A stretch of DNA of 64,000 bases from Poriferisodalis sp965221945. GTDB taxonomy: Bacteria; Actinomycetota; Acidimicrobiia; Acidimicrobiales; Poriferisodalaceae. The notes beneath the pieces are model-generated. The model saw nothing but the letters and a program-made list of their open reading frames with translations, searched no databases and had not been told where the DNA came from. Of this stretch, positions 7,921 through 16,381 are shown piece by piece. The stretch covers positions 2,356,001 to 2,420,000 of the forward strand of contig NZ_OZ244925.1 of assembly GCF_965221945.1 (NCBI RefSeq), in the 5' to 3' direction. Every line of letters begins with the position of its first letter. Position 1 is the first letter of the stretch. The position numbers and the translations under genes were made by a program.

Positions 7921-8912
7921 GGCTGGTCTGCCCCTGCTCCCCAAGCCAGCGCGCGCAGCCACGACGTGATCTCGTTGACCAGCTCGGGGGGTGATTCCAC
8001 GACGGCATGTCGGCCCATGTCCAGCAGCCACGTACGGAACGCCGTCCGGTTGCGGACCCGCGCCTCGACCGTCACCGAGCCGTCGTCGTGCCGCACTACG
8101 ACCTTGCCTCGCTCAGCAGTGGGCTGGTGCGCCATGGTGGCGTCGATCCGGACCCGGGCCACGAAGTCGTCGCCGAAATCGATCTCCATCGGCTCGGACG
8201 GCAGCAGTCCCGCCATGTCGACATCGGCTCTGGAGAATGCGCCCCGCTCGCCTACTTCCGCGTCGCCCTCCATGCGGTCCACGCGGAACGTCTTGGCCGT
8301 GCCGTCTTCGATGGCGGCGAAGTACCAGTAACCGGCCCGGCACAGCAGACCGAGCGGTTGCACGCGTCGCTCACGGCCGCCGTAGGTGAACCGGACCGCA
8401 GCGCGTTCCGCGGCAGCAGCCGCCAACGCGGGCAGCAGCGCGCCGGCTGACTGCTGGCTCGCGGCGGCAGTCTCCAGCGCCACCTCTGCGGCGGGTGGCT
8501 CCAAGTCGCGGACCGACGCCGCCTCGGCACTTGTGAGCTTGGCGACGGCCTCGAGGTCCCACGTTTCGCCGATGTCCACCCGGTCTGCCGCAAAGCGCAG
8601 CGCGAGCTGCTCGTCGGGAGTCAATTGCAGGTCAGGCAGGAAGTAGTCCTGGCGCCGGATTGTGTACGACATGGCGCCGTCGTGTTCGATCGTCTCGGTG
8701 ATGCGTACACCGAGGTTGCGGATCAGCGCCTTGTCTCGCTCGAATGAGGCGCGGGCACTTTGGTGCAGGAGCCGGTCGGTGTTTCCCTCGGGTGCATAGA
8801 GCCCAGTGTCCCGCCAGATCTGCTCGCGGGTCTTGGGCACGTCGCGAGCCAGCAGGTACATCATGAGTTCCATCACGCGCTCGGTTGCGTCCGGCCGTGA
8901 TCGCGTTGCCAC
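7917..8912 (-). CDS. pafB: WYL-domain transcriptional regulator PafB
   Basis: A 331-residue protein. The N-terminus (about 8-85) is a winged helix typical of PafB: RVMELMMYLLARD, then REQIWRDTGLYAP. The WYL domain follows (VRFTYGGRERRVQPLGLL, then GYWYFAAIEDGTAKTFRVDRM), and the C-terminal extension reads VVESPPELVNEI. It should act with PafC as a DNA-damage-responsive activator. The start is GTG, read as Met, seven bases after a TACACT box, with no Shine-Dalgarno sequence. Confidence 0.85.
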   Translation of the reverse strand: MATRSRPDATERVMELMMYLLARDVPKTREQIWRDTGLYAPEGNTDRLLHQSARASFERDKALIRNLGVRITETIEHDGAMSYTIRRQDYFLPDLQLTPDEQLALRFAADRVDIGETWDLEAVAKLTSAEAASVRDLEPPAAEVALETAAASQQSAGALLPALAAAAAERAAVRFTYGGRERRVQPLGLLCRAGYWYFAAIEDGTAKTFRVDRMEGDAEVGERGAFSRADVDMAGLLPSEPMEIDFGDDFVARVRIDATMAHQPTAERGKVVVRHDDGSVTVEARVRNRTAFRTWLLDMGRHAVVESPPELVNEITSWLRALAWGAGADQP

Positions 8913-8919
8913 CTTCGGG

Positions 8920-8925
8920 AGTGTA
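8920..8925 (-). promoter_or_regulatory. -10 box of pafBC, leaderless
   Basis: On the minus strand TACACT lies 7 bases upstream of the pafB GTG (8912). It is the only promoter-like element between the molybdenum hydroxylase end and pafB. Confidence 0.5.
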
Positions 8926-8990
8926 GGACTGCTCCGCAGGGTGGCCCGGTGAGTTCTGGAGCCGATGGCCGGGCGGCCCGAACCCAGGCG

Positions 8991-11327
8991 TCAGCCGTTG
9001 GCGCCGGCGTCTCGCAGCGCCGCCCAGACTCGCTCCGGAGTGAGCGGGAAGTCGTCCATCCACACGCCCGTTGCATCCGCCAGTGCCGCGACAACCGCCG
9101 GTGCGTAGGGGATCACGCCCATCTCGGCCATGCCGCGGGCGCCGAAGGGACCCAGCGGATCAGCCAATTCCAGCACCACGCTCTCGGTGGTGACGGGAAT
9201 GTCGCCGATGCCGGGAATCAGGTAGGTGCTGAACCGGGGATTCAGCAGCCGGCCGTCCCGGCTGCGCAGATGTTCGCTGAGCACATGGCCGTGCGCCTGT
9301 GCCACCGCACCCTCGATCTGGCCCACCACGAAGCGAGGATTGATGGCCCGTCCGACGTCGTTCGCGCTGATCACCCGGTCGATGCGGATGTGACCGGTGT
9401 CAATGTCGACCGTCAGCTCCACATGCTGCGCGACGTAGCCATAGGTGAAGTTGGGAATGCCCTCGCCGGTCTCGGGATCCAGCTCGGTGGTCGGTGGCGG
9501 GGTGAAGCGGAAGTGTCCGATGGCCGGCCGATCGCCCTCACGCCACGCCTTCTCGGCTTCCTCGGCAGCTCCGAGGATTGAATTGCCGGCCATCCAGGTC
9601 ATGCGCGACGCCGATGCCGAGCCTGAGTCGCCCGATGTGCCGGTATCGCTGAAGCGACCTGCCACTCTTGCTGGATCCACACCGGTGGCCTCGGCTGCCA
9701 TCTGCAGGAACGCTGTGTGCGCACCCTGGCCGACATCAGCGCCGGCATGGGACAGCTCTGCCCCCGACGGCGTCTCGTCGCTGGGCTCGCCGTACAGCAC
9801 GATGGTGGCCTCGCAGCGCTCGGGGAAACCGAGCGAGAACCCGACGTTCTTGAACGCGCAGGCGAAGCCTCTGCCCCGACGCAACGCCGACGGGCGAGCG
9901 GGCAGCGACCCGAACGGGCTGAAGAGCCCTGAGCCGTCGATGTCAGAGCCGGAAGGGCTGGCAGGCAGGGCAGCGGCGTGAGCGCACGCCTCGATCACTT
10001 CGGGCATGGTCACGCCGGCCGGCATCGGGGTGTGAGCGATGCTCGGCGACCCCTCCCGCAGCGTGTTGACGCGGCGGATGTCGATGGGGTCCATGCCCAG
10101 CGCCTCGGCCAGCTTGTTCACCTGGCACTCCACGGCGAAAGCCGCCTGCGGTGCCCCGAAGCCCCGGAACGCTCCGCCCGGCGTGGCATTCGTGTACACG
10201 ACATGGGTGTCGATGGCGGCGTTCGGCAGCTCATAGGCCCCGCCGAGGCCTAGATGCAGGTTCCCCATCACCTTGTTCGAGGTGTAGTTGTATGCGCCCG
10301 CGTCCAGCCACGCTTCAGCCTGCGCGGCGGTGATCTTGCCGTTGCGGTCGGCACCCCAGCGAGCCCAGATGCGCCCCCGGTGACGCTTGTGATGACCGAC
10401 GATGGACTCCTCACGCGACCACTGCATGGCCACGGGCCGATCGATACCGCGCTCTGCCAGCCGGTAGGCGGCCAACGCCAGGATGATCTGCAGCGACATG
10501 TCCTCGCGCCCGCCGAACGCACCGCCGATGGCGGGATAACGCACCCGGATCCGGTCTTCGGGCAGGTCGAGCGCGTGCGCAATCTGCCCACGGTCCTCGT
10601 GTGCCCACTGGCCCGCAATCTCGACGCACACAGTCCCATCGGCGTCGACCCACGAAGTTCCCGCTTCTGGCTGCAGGAACGCGTGCTCCTGGTAGGGCAC
10701 CTCGTAGGTGGCCTCCACGACCACCTCGGCATCTTCGAAACCGGCGTCGAGATCGCCCTTTCGGGTGCGCATCGACTCATACAGGTTGGAGCCGACGCCG
10801 TCATAGGCGTGCACGAGCGGTGCACCAGCCCCCAGCGCTGCGTCCAGATCGGCCACGACCGGCAGCGGTTCCCACTCGATGTCGATTGCAGCTGCGGCGG
10901 CACGAGCCTGGGCGAGGCTCTCGGCGATGATGAGCGCCAGGTGATCGGCTTCCCAGCGGGACACATCGCAGGGCACCGGGCTGCTCCCGTTGTGATCGAG
11001 CCCGACGAAGACCGGCTGATCGAACTTGGTCAGTCCGTACTCGTTGCGGGGCACGTCAGCGGAGCCGAACACCGCAACGACGCCCCCTGAGCGTTCGGCA
11101 GGTCCGAGGTCGAGGTGGCGGAGGCGGGCGTGAGGCTGATCGGTGAAGACGACAAAGGCCCACAGCGCATCTGCGGGGATGCGGTCGGCGGGATAGCCGG
11201 CGAGGCCAGAAACCTTGGCAGGGCCGTCGGCGCGTGGCGGCGAATGGCCCAGGCCGCCCGCGGTGTGCGTCGCCATCTCGAGTTCGATGGCCGCGCCGGG
11301 CGCACCGGGGGCGGCGCCGTCCCTCAT
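8991..11327 (-). CDS. Molybdenum hydroxylase large (Mo-binding) subunit, xanthine dehydrogenase family
   Basis: A 778-residue protein of the family that includes the XDH, CoxL and aldehyde oxidase large subunits. Recognisable parts are the N-terminal DGPAKVSG and AVFGSADVP region, the molybdopterin motifs GGAFGGRED and RGFGAPQAAFAVE, and near the C-terminus GARGMAEMG with the catalytic Glu. It would bind the Mo-cytosine dinucleotide cofactor and hydroxylate a purine, aldehyde or aromatic substrate; the exact substrate cannot be read. The CoxL-specific AYRCSFR loop is absent, so this is not a form I CO dehydrogenase. Its ATG overlaps the upstream subunit's stop as ATGA, so the two subunits are coupled. 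No Mo-cofactor insertion gene is near. Confidence 0.85.
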   Translation of the reverse strand: MRDGAAPGAPGAAIELEMATHTAGGLGHSPPRADGPAKVSGLAGYPADRIPADALWAFVVFTDQPHARLRHLDLGPAERSGGVVAVFGSADVPRNEYGLTKFDQPVFVGLDHNGSSPVPCDVSRWEADHLALIIAESLAQARAAAAAIDIEWEPLPVVADLDAALGAGAPLVHAYDGVGSNLYESMRTRKGDLDAGFEDAEVVVEATYEVPYQEHAFLQPEAGTSWVDADGTVCVEIAGQWAHEDRGQIAHALDLPEDRIRVRYPAIGGAFGGREDMSLQIILALAAYRLAERGIDRPVAMQWSREESIVGHHKRHRGRIWARWGADRNGKITAAQAEAWLDAGAYNYTSNKVMGNLHLGLGGAYELPNAAIDTHVVYTNATPGGAFRGFGAPQAAFAVECQVNKLAEALGMDPIDIRRVNTLREGSPSIAHTPMPAGVTMPEVIEACAHAAALPASPSGSDIDGSGLFSPFGSLPARPSALRRGRGFACAFKNVGFSLGFPERCEATIVLYGEPSDETPSGAELSHAGADVGQGAHTAFLQMAAEATGVDPARVAGRFSDTGTSGDSGSASASRMTWMAGNSILGAAEEAEKAWREGDRPAIGHFRFTPPPTTELDPETGEGIPNFTYGYVAQHVELTVDIDTGHIRIDRVISANDVGRAINPRFVVGQIEGAVAQAHGHVLSEHLRSRDGRLLNPRFSTYLIPGIGDIPVTTESVVLELADPLGPFGARGMAEMGVIPYAPAVVAALADATGVWMDDFPLTPERVWAALRDAGANG

Positions 11328-12841
11328 GACGCAGTCCCTGTGTCGGCTGCTTCTTCGACAGCCTCCGTGTCGAACGAGGCGGCTTGCACCGCCCCTATGT
11401 CAACCGAGGCGGCTTGCACCGCCTCGATGATCGAGCAGTAGCCGGTGCAGCGGCAGAGGTTGCCTGACAATCCGATGGTGATCTGCTCGGAGGTGGGCTC
11501 TGCGATCTCGTCGAGCAGTGCCACGGCGCTCATCACGAAGCCGGGGGTGCAGAACCCGCACTGAGCTCCGCCAGTCTCCACCATGGCCTGCTGGAACGGA
11601 TGCAGCTCGCCTTCGGGCGAGGCCACCCCTTCGACCGTGGTGATCGTCGCCCCGTCGGCTCGGCCCGCTGGCACCAAGCACGAGAACACGGTGACGCCGT
11701 CGAGGTGAACCGTGCACGCGCCGCACTCCCCTTCTGCGCAGCCCTCCTTGGTGCCGGTAAGCCCGAGATCGTCGCGCAGCCAGTCCATCAGCGTCTTGCC
11801 CGAAGCGTTTGTCGCGCTGCGTTGCTCACCGTTCACCGTCGTCGTGACGACGTCGCCGGATCCGTCCAGCACCGTCGACGCGGACCCAGCACGGTCCCGG
11901 CCCGCCGCCGAAACCAGCCGCGGCGGCTCGTGCGGCCATCGATCTGCCGCAGTGCCGCTGGCAAGCGCGGCAACAGCGCGATCCACCACGACGCCGACGG
12001 CATGCGACCGGTATTCGGCACTGCCGCGAATGTCATCAATGGGCGTCGCCGCCCGTCGTGCTGCACGGACGATGTCGGCTGCGGCTTCGGACAATTCCCG
12101 ACCCCGCGCCAGTTCGGCGGCCTCGGGCACCGTGATGATCGTGGCCGCAACGCTGCCGAGGGCAACTTCGAGATCGGCAACGGCCCCGCCGTCGGTCTCC
12201 GCCACCACTGCGGCGTGCACCACCGAGATGGCCTGCGCCCGGCGCAGACCCAGCTTCACGAAGACGCCTAGCCGGTTCACACCGTCCAAGGCTTCGAAAC
12301 TGACTGCGGTGACAATCTCGTCGGGTTCGAGGACGGTCTGGCGGAAGCCGGTGAAGAACTCGGTGATGGGGACCGTGCGCTCACCTCTTACTGAGGACAC
12401 AGTGACGTCGGCGCCGAGCGCCACCAGCGCCGAGATGGTGTCGTTGGCTGGGCTGGCTGTGACGATGTTCCCCACCACCGTCGCCCGGTTGCGCAGCGGC
12501 GGCGAACCCACCTCCAAGCACGCTTGGGCCAGCGGCAGCCCCGCTATGAGCATCGGCGCCGAGGCAATGACGTCGGCATGGGTGACGAGAGGTCCCAACG
12601 AGACTCTGCCGCCGTCGTAGGAGATCAGATCGAGACCCGCCAAACCGGAGATGTCAATGAGCAGCTCCACGCCCGAACGGGCCCCGCGACTCAGTTCCAG
12701 CATCAGGTCGGTGCCGCCGGCGATCAGCCGCGCCGCAGCGCCGTGTGATGACAGCAGGTCGGCCGCCTCGGAAAGCGAGCCGGGTGCGACAAATCGGGGC
12801 GGCAGCGGGGATGCCTGCTGGACGGGATGAAGCTGGAACAT
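11324..12841 (-). CDS. Molybdenum hydroxylase FAD subunit fused to a [2Fe-2S] domain
   Basis: A 505-residue fusion. Residues 1-280 are the FAD-binding subunit: ARLIAGGTDLMLEL near residue 40, PPLRNRATVVGNIVTASPAND near 120 and the CO dehydrogenase flavoprotein C-terminal region. Residues about 325-480 are the [2Fe-2S] subunit: GCAEGECGACTVHLDG for the plant-type cluster, and CGFCTPGF with NLCRCTGY for the second cluster. The order FAD then FeS is the reverse of XdhA, where the FeS part is N-terminal. A 30-residue Ala/Glu/Asp-rich tail carries a 10-residue repeat. It passes electrons from the Mo subunit, encoded immediately downstream, to FAD. I saw no strong promoter just upstream. Confidence 0.85.
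   Translation of the reverse strand: MFQLHPVQQASPLPPRFVAPGSLSEAADLLSSHGAAARLIAGGTDLMLELSRGARSGVELLIDISGLAGLDLISYDGGRVSLGPLVTHADVIASAPMLIAGLPLAQACLEVGSPPLRNRATVVGNIVTASPANDTISALVALGADVTVSSVRGERTVPITEFFTGFRQTVLEPDEIVTAVSFEALDGVNRLGVFVKLGLRRAQAISVVHAAVVAETDGGAVADLEVALGSVAATIITVPEAAELARGRELSEAAADIVRAARRAATPIDDIRGSAEYRSHAVGVVVDRAVAALASGTAADRWPHEPPRLVSAAGRDRAGSASTVLDGSGDVVTTTVNGEQRSATNASGKTLMDWLRDDLGLTGTKEGCAEGECGACTVHLDGVTVFSCLVPAGRADGATITTVEGVASPEGELHPFQQAMVETGGAQCGFCTPGFVMSAVALLDEIAEPTSEQITIGLSGNLCRCTGYCSIIEAVQAASVDIGAVQAASFDTEAVEEAADTGTAS
11375..11423. repeat. Two-copy 30-bp repeat in the end of the FAD/[2Fe-2S] gene
   Basis: CGAGGCGGCTTGCACCGCC occurs exactly at 11375-11393 and 11405-11423, a 30-bp period. 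It encodes VQAAS-VDIGA then VQAAS-FDTEA, so the protein tail is a short tandem duplication kept in frame. Confidence 0.8.
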
Positions 12842-12889
12842 GGCCCATACAAGGGTGTCAGATGCGCCGCTCGCAGGCGACCCCCCGTC

Positions 12890-14497
12890 CTAGCAGCCGA
12901 TTGCGGTGGCGAGTTCGTGCCGTTGCACCTTGCCGAGCGCGTTTCGGGGCAGCGCCGCGATCCGATGCGTGCGGCGGGGCCGCTTGTAGTAGGCGAGGCG
13001 CTCGCCCACGAAGTCCTTCAGCTCGTCGTCGCCGAAGTCCCGCTCGGCGACCACATACGCCACCACCACCTCGCCCCACTCCGGGTCCGGCTCGCCGCCC
13101 ACAGCGCACTCGATCACATCGGGATGGGCGCCGATGACCTCTTCGACCTCCCGGGGGTACACGTTGAACCCGCCACAGATGATGAGCTCTTTGGCACGGC
13201 CGACTATCCGCAGGTACCCGTCATCCCATTGACCAAGGTCGCCGGTTCGGAACCAGCCGTCGGTGAAGGATTCGGCGTTGGCGTTGGGGCGCTCCCAGTA
13301 GCCCGAGAACACGTTGGGACCTCGCACCAGGATTTCGGCGGCTTCATCAACAGACGTCTGGTCGGCGGCCTGGACAGCATCGAGACGTACTTCCACTCCC
13401 GGCAGCGGAAAGCCGACGGTGCCGGAGCGACGTGACTCGTCGTAGGGGTTGGACACCAGCATCACCGTCTCGGTCATGCCGTAACGCTCGATGACATGTT
13501 GACCACTGGCCTGTCGTACGGCGCCATGCAGCTCGGCGGGCATGGGCGCCGAGCCCGAAACGCACAGTCGCAGTGCCGACAGTTCGGCTGCCCTCAACGA
13601 GTCCAACAACCGGGAGTACATCGTTGGGACGCCGAAGAACAGCGTGGCTTGGTGCTCGGCAATCGCATCGAAGACAGCGTTTGGCTCGAAACTCGGCTGC
13701 AGCACCGCCCGAGCCCCCACGTTCAGCGTGCCGTGCAGCCCGACACCGAGACCGTGCATGTGAAACAGCGGCAGCGGCAGCACCAGCACGTCATCGGGCG
13801 TCCAGCGCCACGCCAGCTCCAGCGCTCGCACCGATGCCAGCAGGTTTGCGTGGCTCAGCACCGCTCCCTTGGGACGCCCCGTCGTGCCGGACGTGTATCC
13901 GATGAGCGCGGGGTCGGAGGGCAGGCGCAGGCGGGCCTCTGCGGGCAGGTCGAAGTCAGCCTCCGCTGCACCGCTCTCGAGATCGGCCACGTCGAAGTCG
14001 CCGACCAATACAGCCGGATCGGCCGAAGCAATCCATTGCTCCCACTCGCCGGGATTGCCGACGCCCTCCACCAGAGCGGCTGCGGGACCGCAGTCGGCCA
14101 CCACGCCGCGCACCTCGTCGGCCCGGAAGGCACCGTTCAGTGGGACCACCACCGCGCCCATGCCCAGCAGCGCAGCGTGTGCCGCGACGAGCCGGGAGGA
14201 ACTCGGGCCACTCATCAGCACCCGATCGCCGGGCACGACGCCTGCACCAGCCAAACGCTGAGCGACTCCCTGAGCGCGTTCAAACAGCTCGGCGGCGGTT
14301 ACCCAGCCATCGTGCGAATCCCACACCACCGTGCGTTGCGAATCGGCCGTCCAGCGGTTCAGCCACACCGCAGGCAGGGTTCCACCCGCAGTGAGATCTA
14401 CGTCTGCAGCACTGCGTCCGGGCGGCAGATGCCTGGACCACTGAGACGCGTGCCCGCTGGGTTCTTGACGAATGCGCCGCCCGACTTGAGCTGACAT
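12890..14497 (-). CDS. AMP-forming acyl-CoA synthetase
   Basis: A 535-residue ANL-superfamily ligase. It has the ATP-binding loop GYTSGTTGRPKG, the YGMTE motif, GWFRTGDLG, the hinge GRAKELIICGG and the C-terminal lysine region NALGKVQR. It should activate a carboxylic acid to an acyl-adenylate and then an acyl-CoA; fatty or malonate-like acids are typical, but the substrate is not readable. I chose ATG 14497 because longer frames run through the tRNA-Glu gene, whose 3' end is only 4 bases upstream. That leaves CTCC between the mature tRNA and the ATG, so tRNA processing would yield an almost leaderless message. Confidence 0.85.
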   Translation of the reverse strand: MSAQVGRRIRQEPSGHASQWSRHLPPGRSAADVDLTAGGTLPAVWLNRWTADSQRTVVWDSHDGWVTAAELFERAQGVAQRLAGAGVVPGDRVLMSGPSSSRLVAAHAALLGMGAVVVPLNGAFRADEVRGVVADCGPAAALVEGVGNPGEWEQWIASADPAVLVGDFDVADLESGAAEADFDLPAEARLRLPSDPALIGYTSGTTGRPKGAVLSHANLLASVRALELAWRWTPDDVLVLPLPLFHMHGLGVGLHGTLNVGARAVLQPSFEPNAVFDAIAEHQATLFFGVPTMYSRLLDSLRAAELSALRLCVSGSAPMPAELHGAVRQASGQHVIERYGMTETVMLVSNPYDESRRSGTVGFPLPGVEVRLDAVQAADQTSVDEAAEILVRGPNVFSGYWERPNANAESFTDGWFRTGDLGQWDDGYLRIVGRAKELIICGGFNVYPREVEEVIGAHPDVIECAVGGEPDPEWGEVVVAYVVAERDFGDDELKDFVGERLAYYKRPRRTHRIAALPRNALGKVQRHELATAIGC

Positions 14498-14501
14498 GGA
14501 G

Positions 14502-14574
14502 CACCCCCAACGGGATTCGAACCCGTGCCGCCACCTTGAGAGGGTGGTGTCCTTGGCCGCTAGACGATGGGGGC
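14502..14574 (-). tRNA. tRNA-Glu (anticodon CUC)
   Basis: A 73-base cloverleaf on the minus strand. The acceptor GCCCCCA pairs with TGGGGGT, the anticodon stem is CCACC/GGTGG with loop CTCTCAA giving CUC, and the T arm contains GGTTCGAATCC. CCA is not encoded. It is the only tRNA-Glu here and lies 4 bases from the acyl-CoA synthetase start. Confidence 0.95.
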
Positions 14575-14619
14575 TGGTTGCGATGCGACGCGCCAGCATA
14601 TCCACCGCCCGATTCGTCC

Positions 14620-16269
14620 CTATTTCTCGTCGACCGGCGGCCAGATCTCGGTGTCGGGATGCAGGCCGTACCAGGCGAACCAGAACGACTGCGACGACAC
14701 GATGCGCGGCAATGTGATGTCCAGACCGGAGTGTCTGTCAAGTCCCGCTATCAGCAAGCGGTCGTGCAGGACACCATCGGGAGCGAGCTCAACCGGTGCC
14801 TCGTGACGCCACACTGTGCCCTGCACATCCTCGGCATCGGCTGCGCTGTAGACCCGGGCCCCGCCCTGGTTTGGCACGATCACCAGCGGCTCGCCGCCCA
14901 GCACGTACACGAACGGGTCGTCGGCCTCAAGCGCAGTCAGGCTGAGTGCCAGAGCATGGCCGTTGCGGTCGATCGTGACCACTTCGTCTTTGAGGGCGAA
15001 CACGTCCGGCGTCTCGAACGTCGGGAACCAGAGATCTTCGCTGGAGTAGTACGTGCGGTAGGCCGCACCCGGCGTGTAGTCGTAGGCGATCGGCGGACGC
15101 TCGGGCATCTCGGGGTAGTACGTCGGCGGGGGTGTGTCGAGCGTGAACGTATCAGGGTGGTCGACGAGCCAGTCCTCCCAGCGCACGGTGGCGACCGGGT
15201 ACTGGTCCAGTTTCGTGCCGGCCAGCGGGCCGGCGAACGCGGTGCCTGAGAGGTGGTTCCACAGGCTCTCGGTCTCGTTGTCGATCATGATCTTGTTCGA
15301 GTCCATCAGCAGGCCCGATGTCTGGAACGTGAGCTCGTCACCGTTCGGGAGCCGTCGATCGAACATGAGCGCTGTCAAGCACAGCGTGCAGTAGCCGAGC
15401 GCCACCGGCACGCCGCCAACGACGTCGTTCAGCAGCTCATGGCGTGCCAGGAAGCGCACCGGGTAGGCGCCGGCCTCGCCGCCGATCACCACGCCGAGCA
15501 CCAGTTCTTCGGGCGTCATGAAGTCGGCCTCGGCAGGTGTCAGCCGCTCGGGGTTGTTCAGCTCCGGTATGCCGCCACGACCTACACCGCCCCACTGGAT
15601 GGCGCCCAGCTTCACGCGGTCGGTGACCTGCGCCAACAAGTCTTCGTACTGGTACCCGACGTACGCATACAGCACCCGTTTCCAGATCTCGTAGCCCTCA
15701 CCTGGATCGATGCCATTCGTGCGATACCACGAGCCGTACCTGACGTAGTCGGAGCTGAAGTCCTGTGTGCTCTCGATGCCAGTGAGCGTCTGAAGCGCCC
15801 GCATCGACGCGAGCGTGACGTCCTGCGTGCCACCGAAGCGCATGACGTCCAGGATCCACGGCACCCAGCGCTGTTCGCCGCTCAGGCCCATCTCTCCTGC
15901 GATATTCGCTGCAAACGCCGTGTTCGGCAGCTCCAGGAACTCGTCGATTTTTTCCAGCAGGTTCAGCTCGAGAAATGGCCGCCCGTCCTCGGTGCCGGGG
16001 AAGAACGGCTCGGTCGTCGTCGGCGGCACTGTGTCGGGGGGCATTGTCTCAGTGGGCACAGTGTCAGAGGACACTGTGTTCGAGGGTGCAGTCTCTGTTG
16101 GCGCATCCTCGACCATCTCTGAGTCTTCGACCACGTCGCCGCCGGACGGGGCCAGCGTGGTCGTGGACTCGGCGACCGATGCGCCGTCGGGGTCCTCCTG
16201 CGAAGTCGAGCACGCGGCGACGAGCACGCTCACGGCCACGGCCACGGCCACGCAGACCAGCTTTCGCAT
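14620..16269 (-). CDS. DUF3179 lipoprotein
   Basis: A 549-residue exported protein. A lipoprotein signal peptide ends in VLVAAC, with Cys20 as the lipidated residue. Residues about 25-90 form a Thr/Pro/Glu-rich linker with a loosely repeated VPTETMPPDTVPPTTTEP pattern, suiting a cell-wall spanning tether. The body is a DUF3179 domain, shown by GVVIGGEAGAYPVRFLARHELLND, then GYCTLCLTALMFDRR with its CxxC and LTFQTSGLLMDSNKIMID. The family function is not established. A weak -10 box (TAGGCT on the minus strand, 16285-16280) lies 10 bases upstream of the ATG. It ends 45 bases before the tRNA-Glu. Confidence 0.85.
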   Translation of the reverse strand: MRKLVCVAVAVAVSVLVAACSTSQEDPDGASVAESTTTLAPSGGDVVEDSEMVEDAPTETAPSNTVSSDTVPTETMPPDTVPPTTTEPFFPGTEDGRPFLELNLLEKIDEFLELPNTAFAANIAGEMGLSGEQRWVPWILDVMRFGGTQDVTLASMRALQTLTGIESTQDFSSDYVRYGSWYRTNGIDPGEGYEIWKRVLYAYVGYQYEDLLAQVTDRVKLGAIQWGGVGRGGIPELNNPERLTPAEADFMTPEELVLGVVIGGEAGAYPVRFLARHELLNDVVGGVPVALGYCTLCLTALMFDRRLPNGDELTFQTSGLLMDSNKIMIDNETESLWNHLSGTAFAGPLAGTKLDQYPVATVRWEDWLVDHPDTFTLDTPPPTYYPEMPERPPIAYDYTPGAAYRTYYSSEDLWFPTFETPDVFALKDEVVTIDRNGHALALSLTALEADDPFVYVLGGEPLVIVPNQGGARVYSAADAEDVQGTVWRHEAPVELAPDGVLHDRLLIAGLDRHSGLDITLPRIVSSQSFWFAWYGLHPDTEIWPPVDEK

Positions 16270-16381
16270 ATGGCTGGCGAGCCTATGGCAGGGCTTCGCT
16301 GCGCCACTGTCGGGCTTGTTGGACTAGAACGACGCTCGGGATGCGCTGCCGCGGCTGCGGCACACCGAAGGGGGAAGCGAC

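Noticed and set aside
6709..8331. A 540-codon plus-strand frame opposite pafBC
   Set aside because: Long antisense frames are expected in GC-rich DNA; pafB and pafC are clear on the other strand and the product is His/Arg/Gly-rich without any motif.
8991..12841. Aerobic CO dehydrogenase
   Set aside because: The large subunit lacks the AYRCSFR active-site loop of form I CoxL, and the medium and small subunits are fused, so only a general molybdenum hydroxylase call is supported.
14498..14605. Longer N-terminus for the acyl-CoA synthetase
   Set aside because: It would translate the tRNA-Glu gene; the conserved protein begins after the ATG at 14497.
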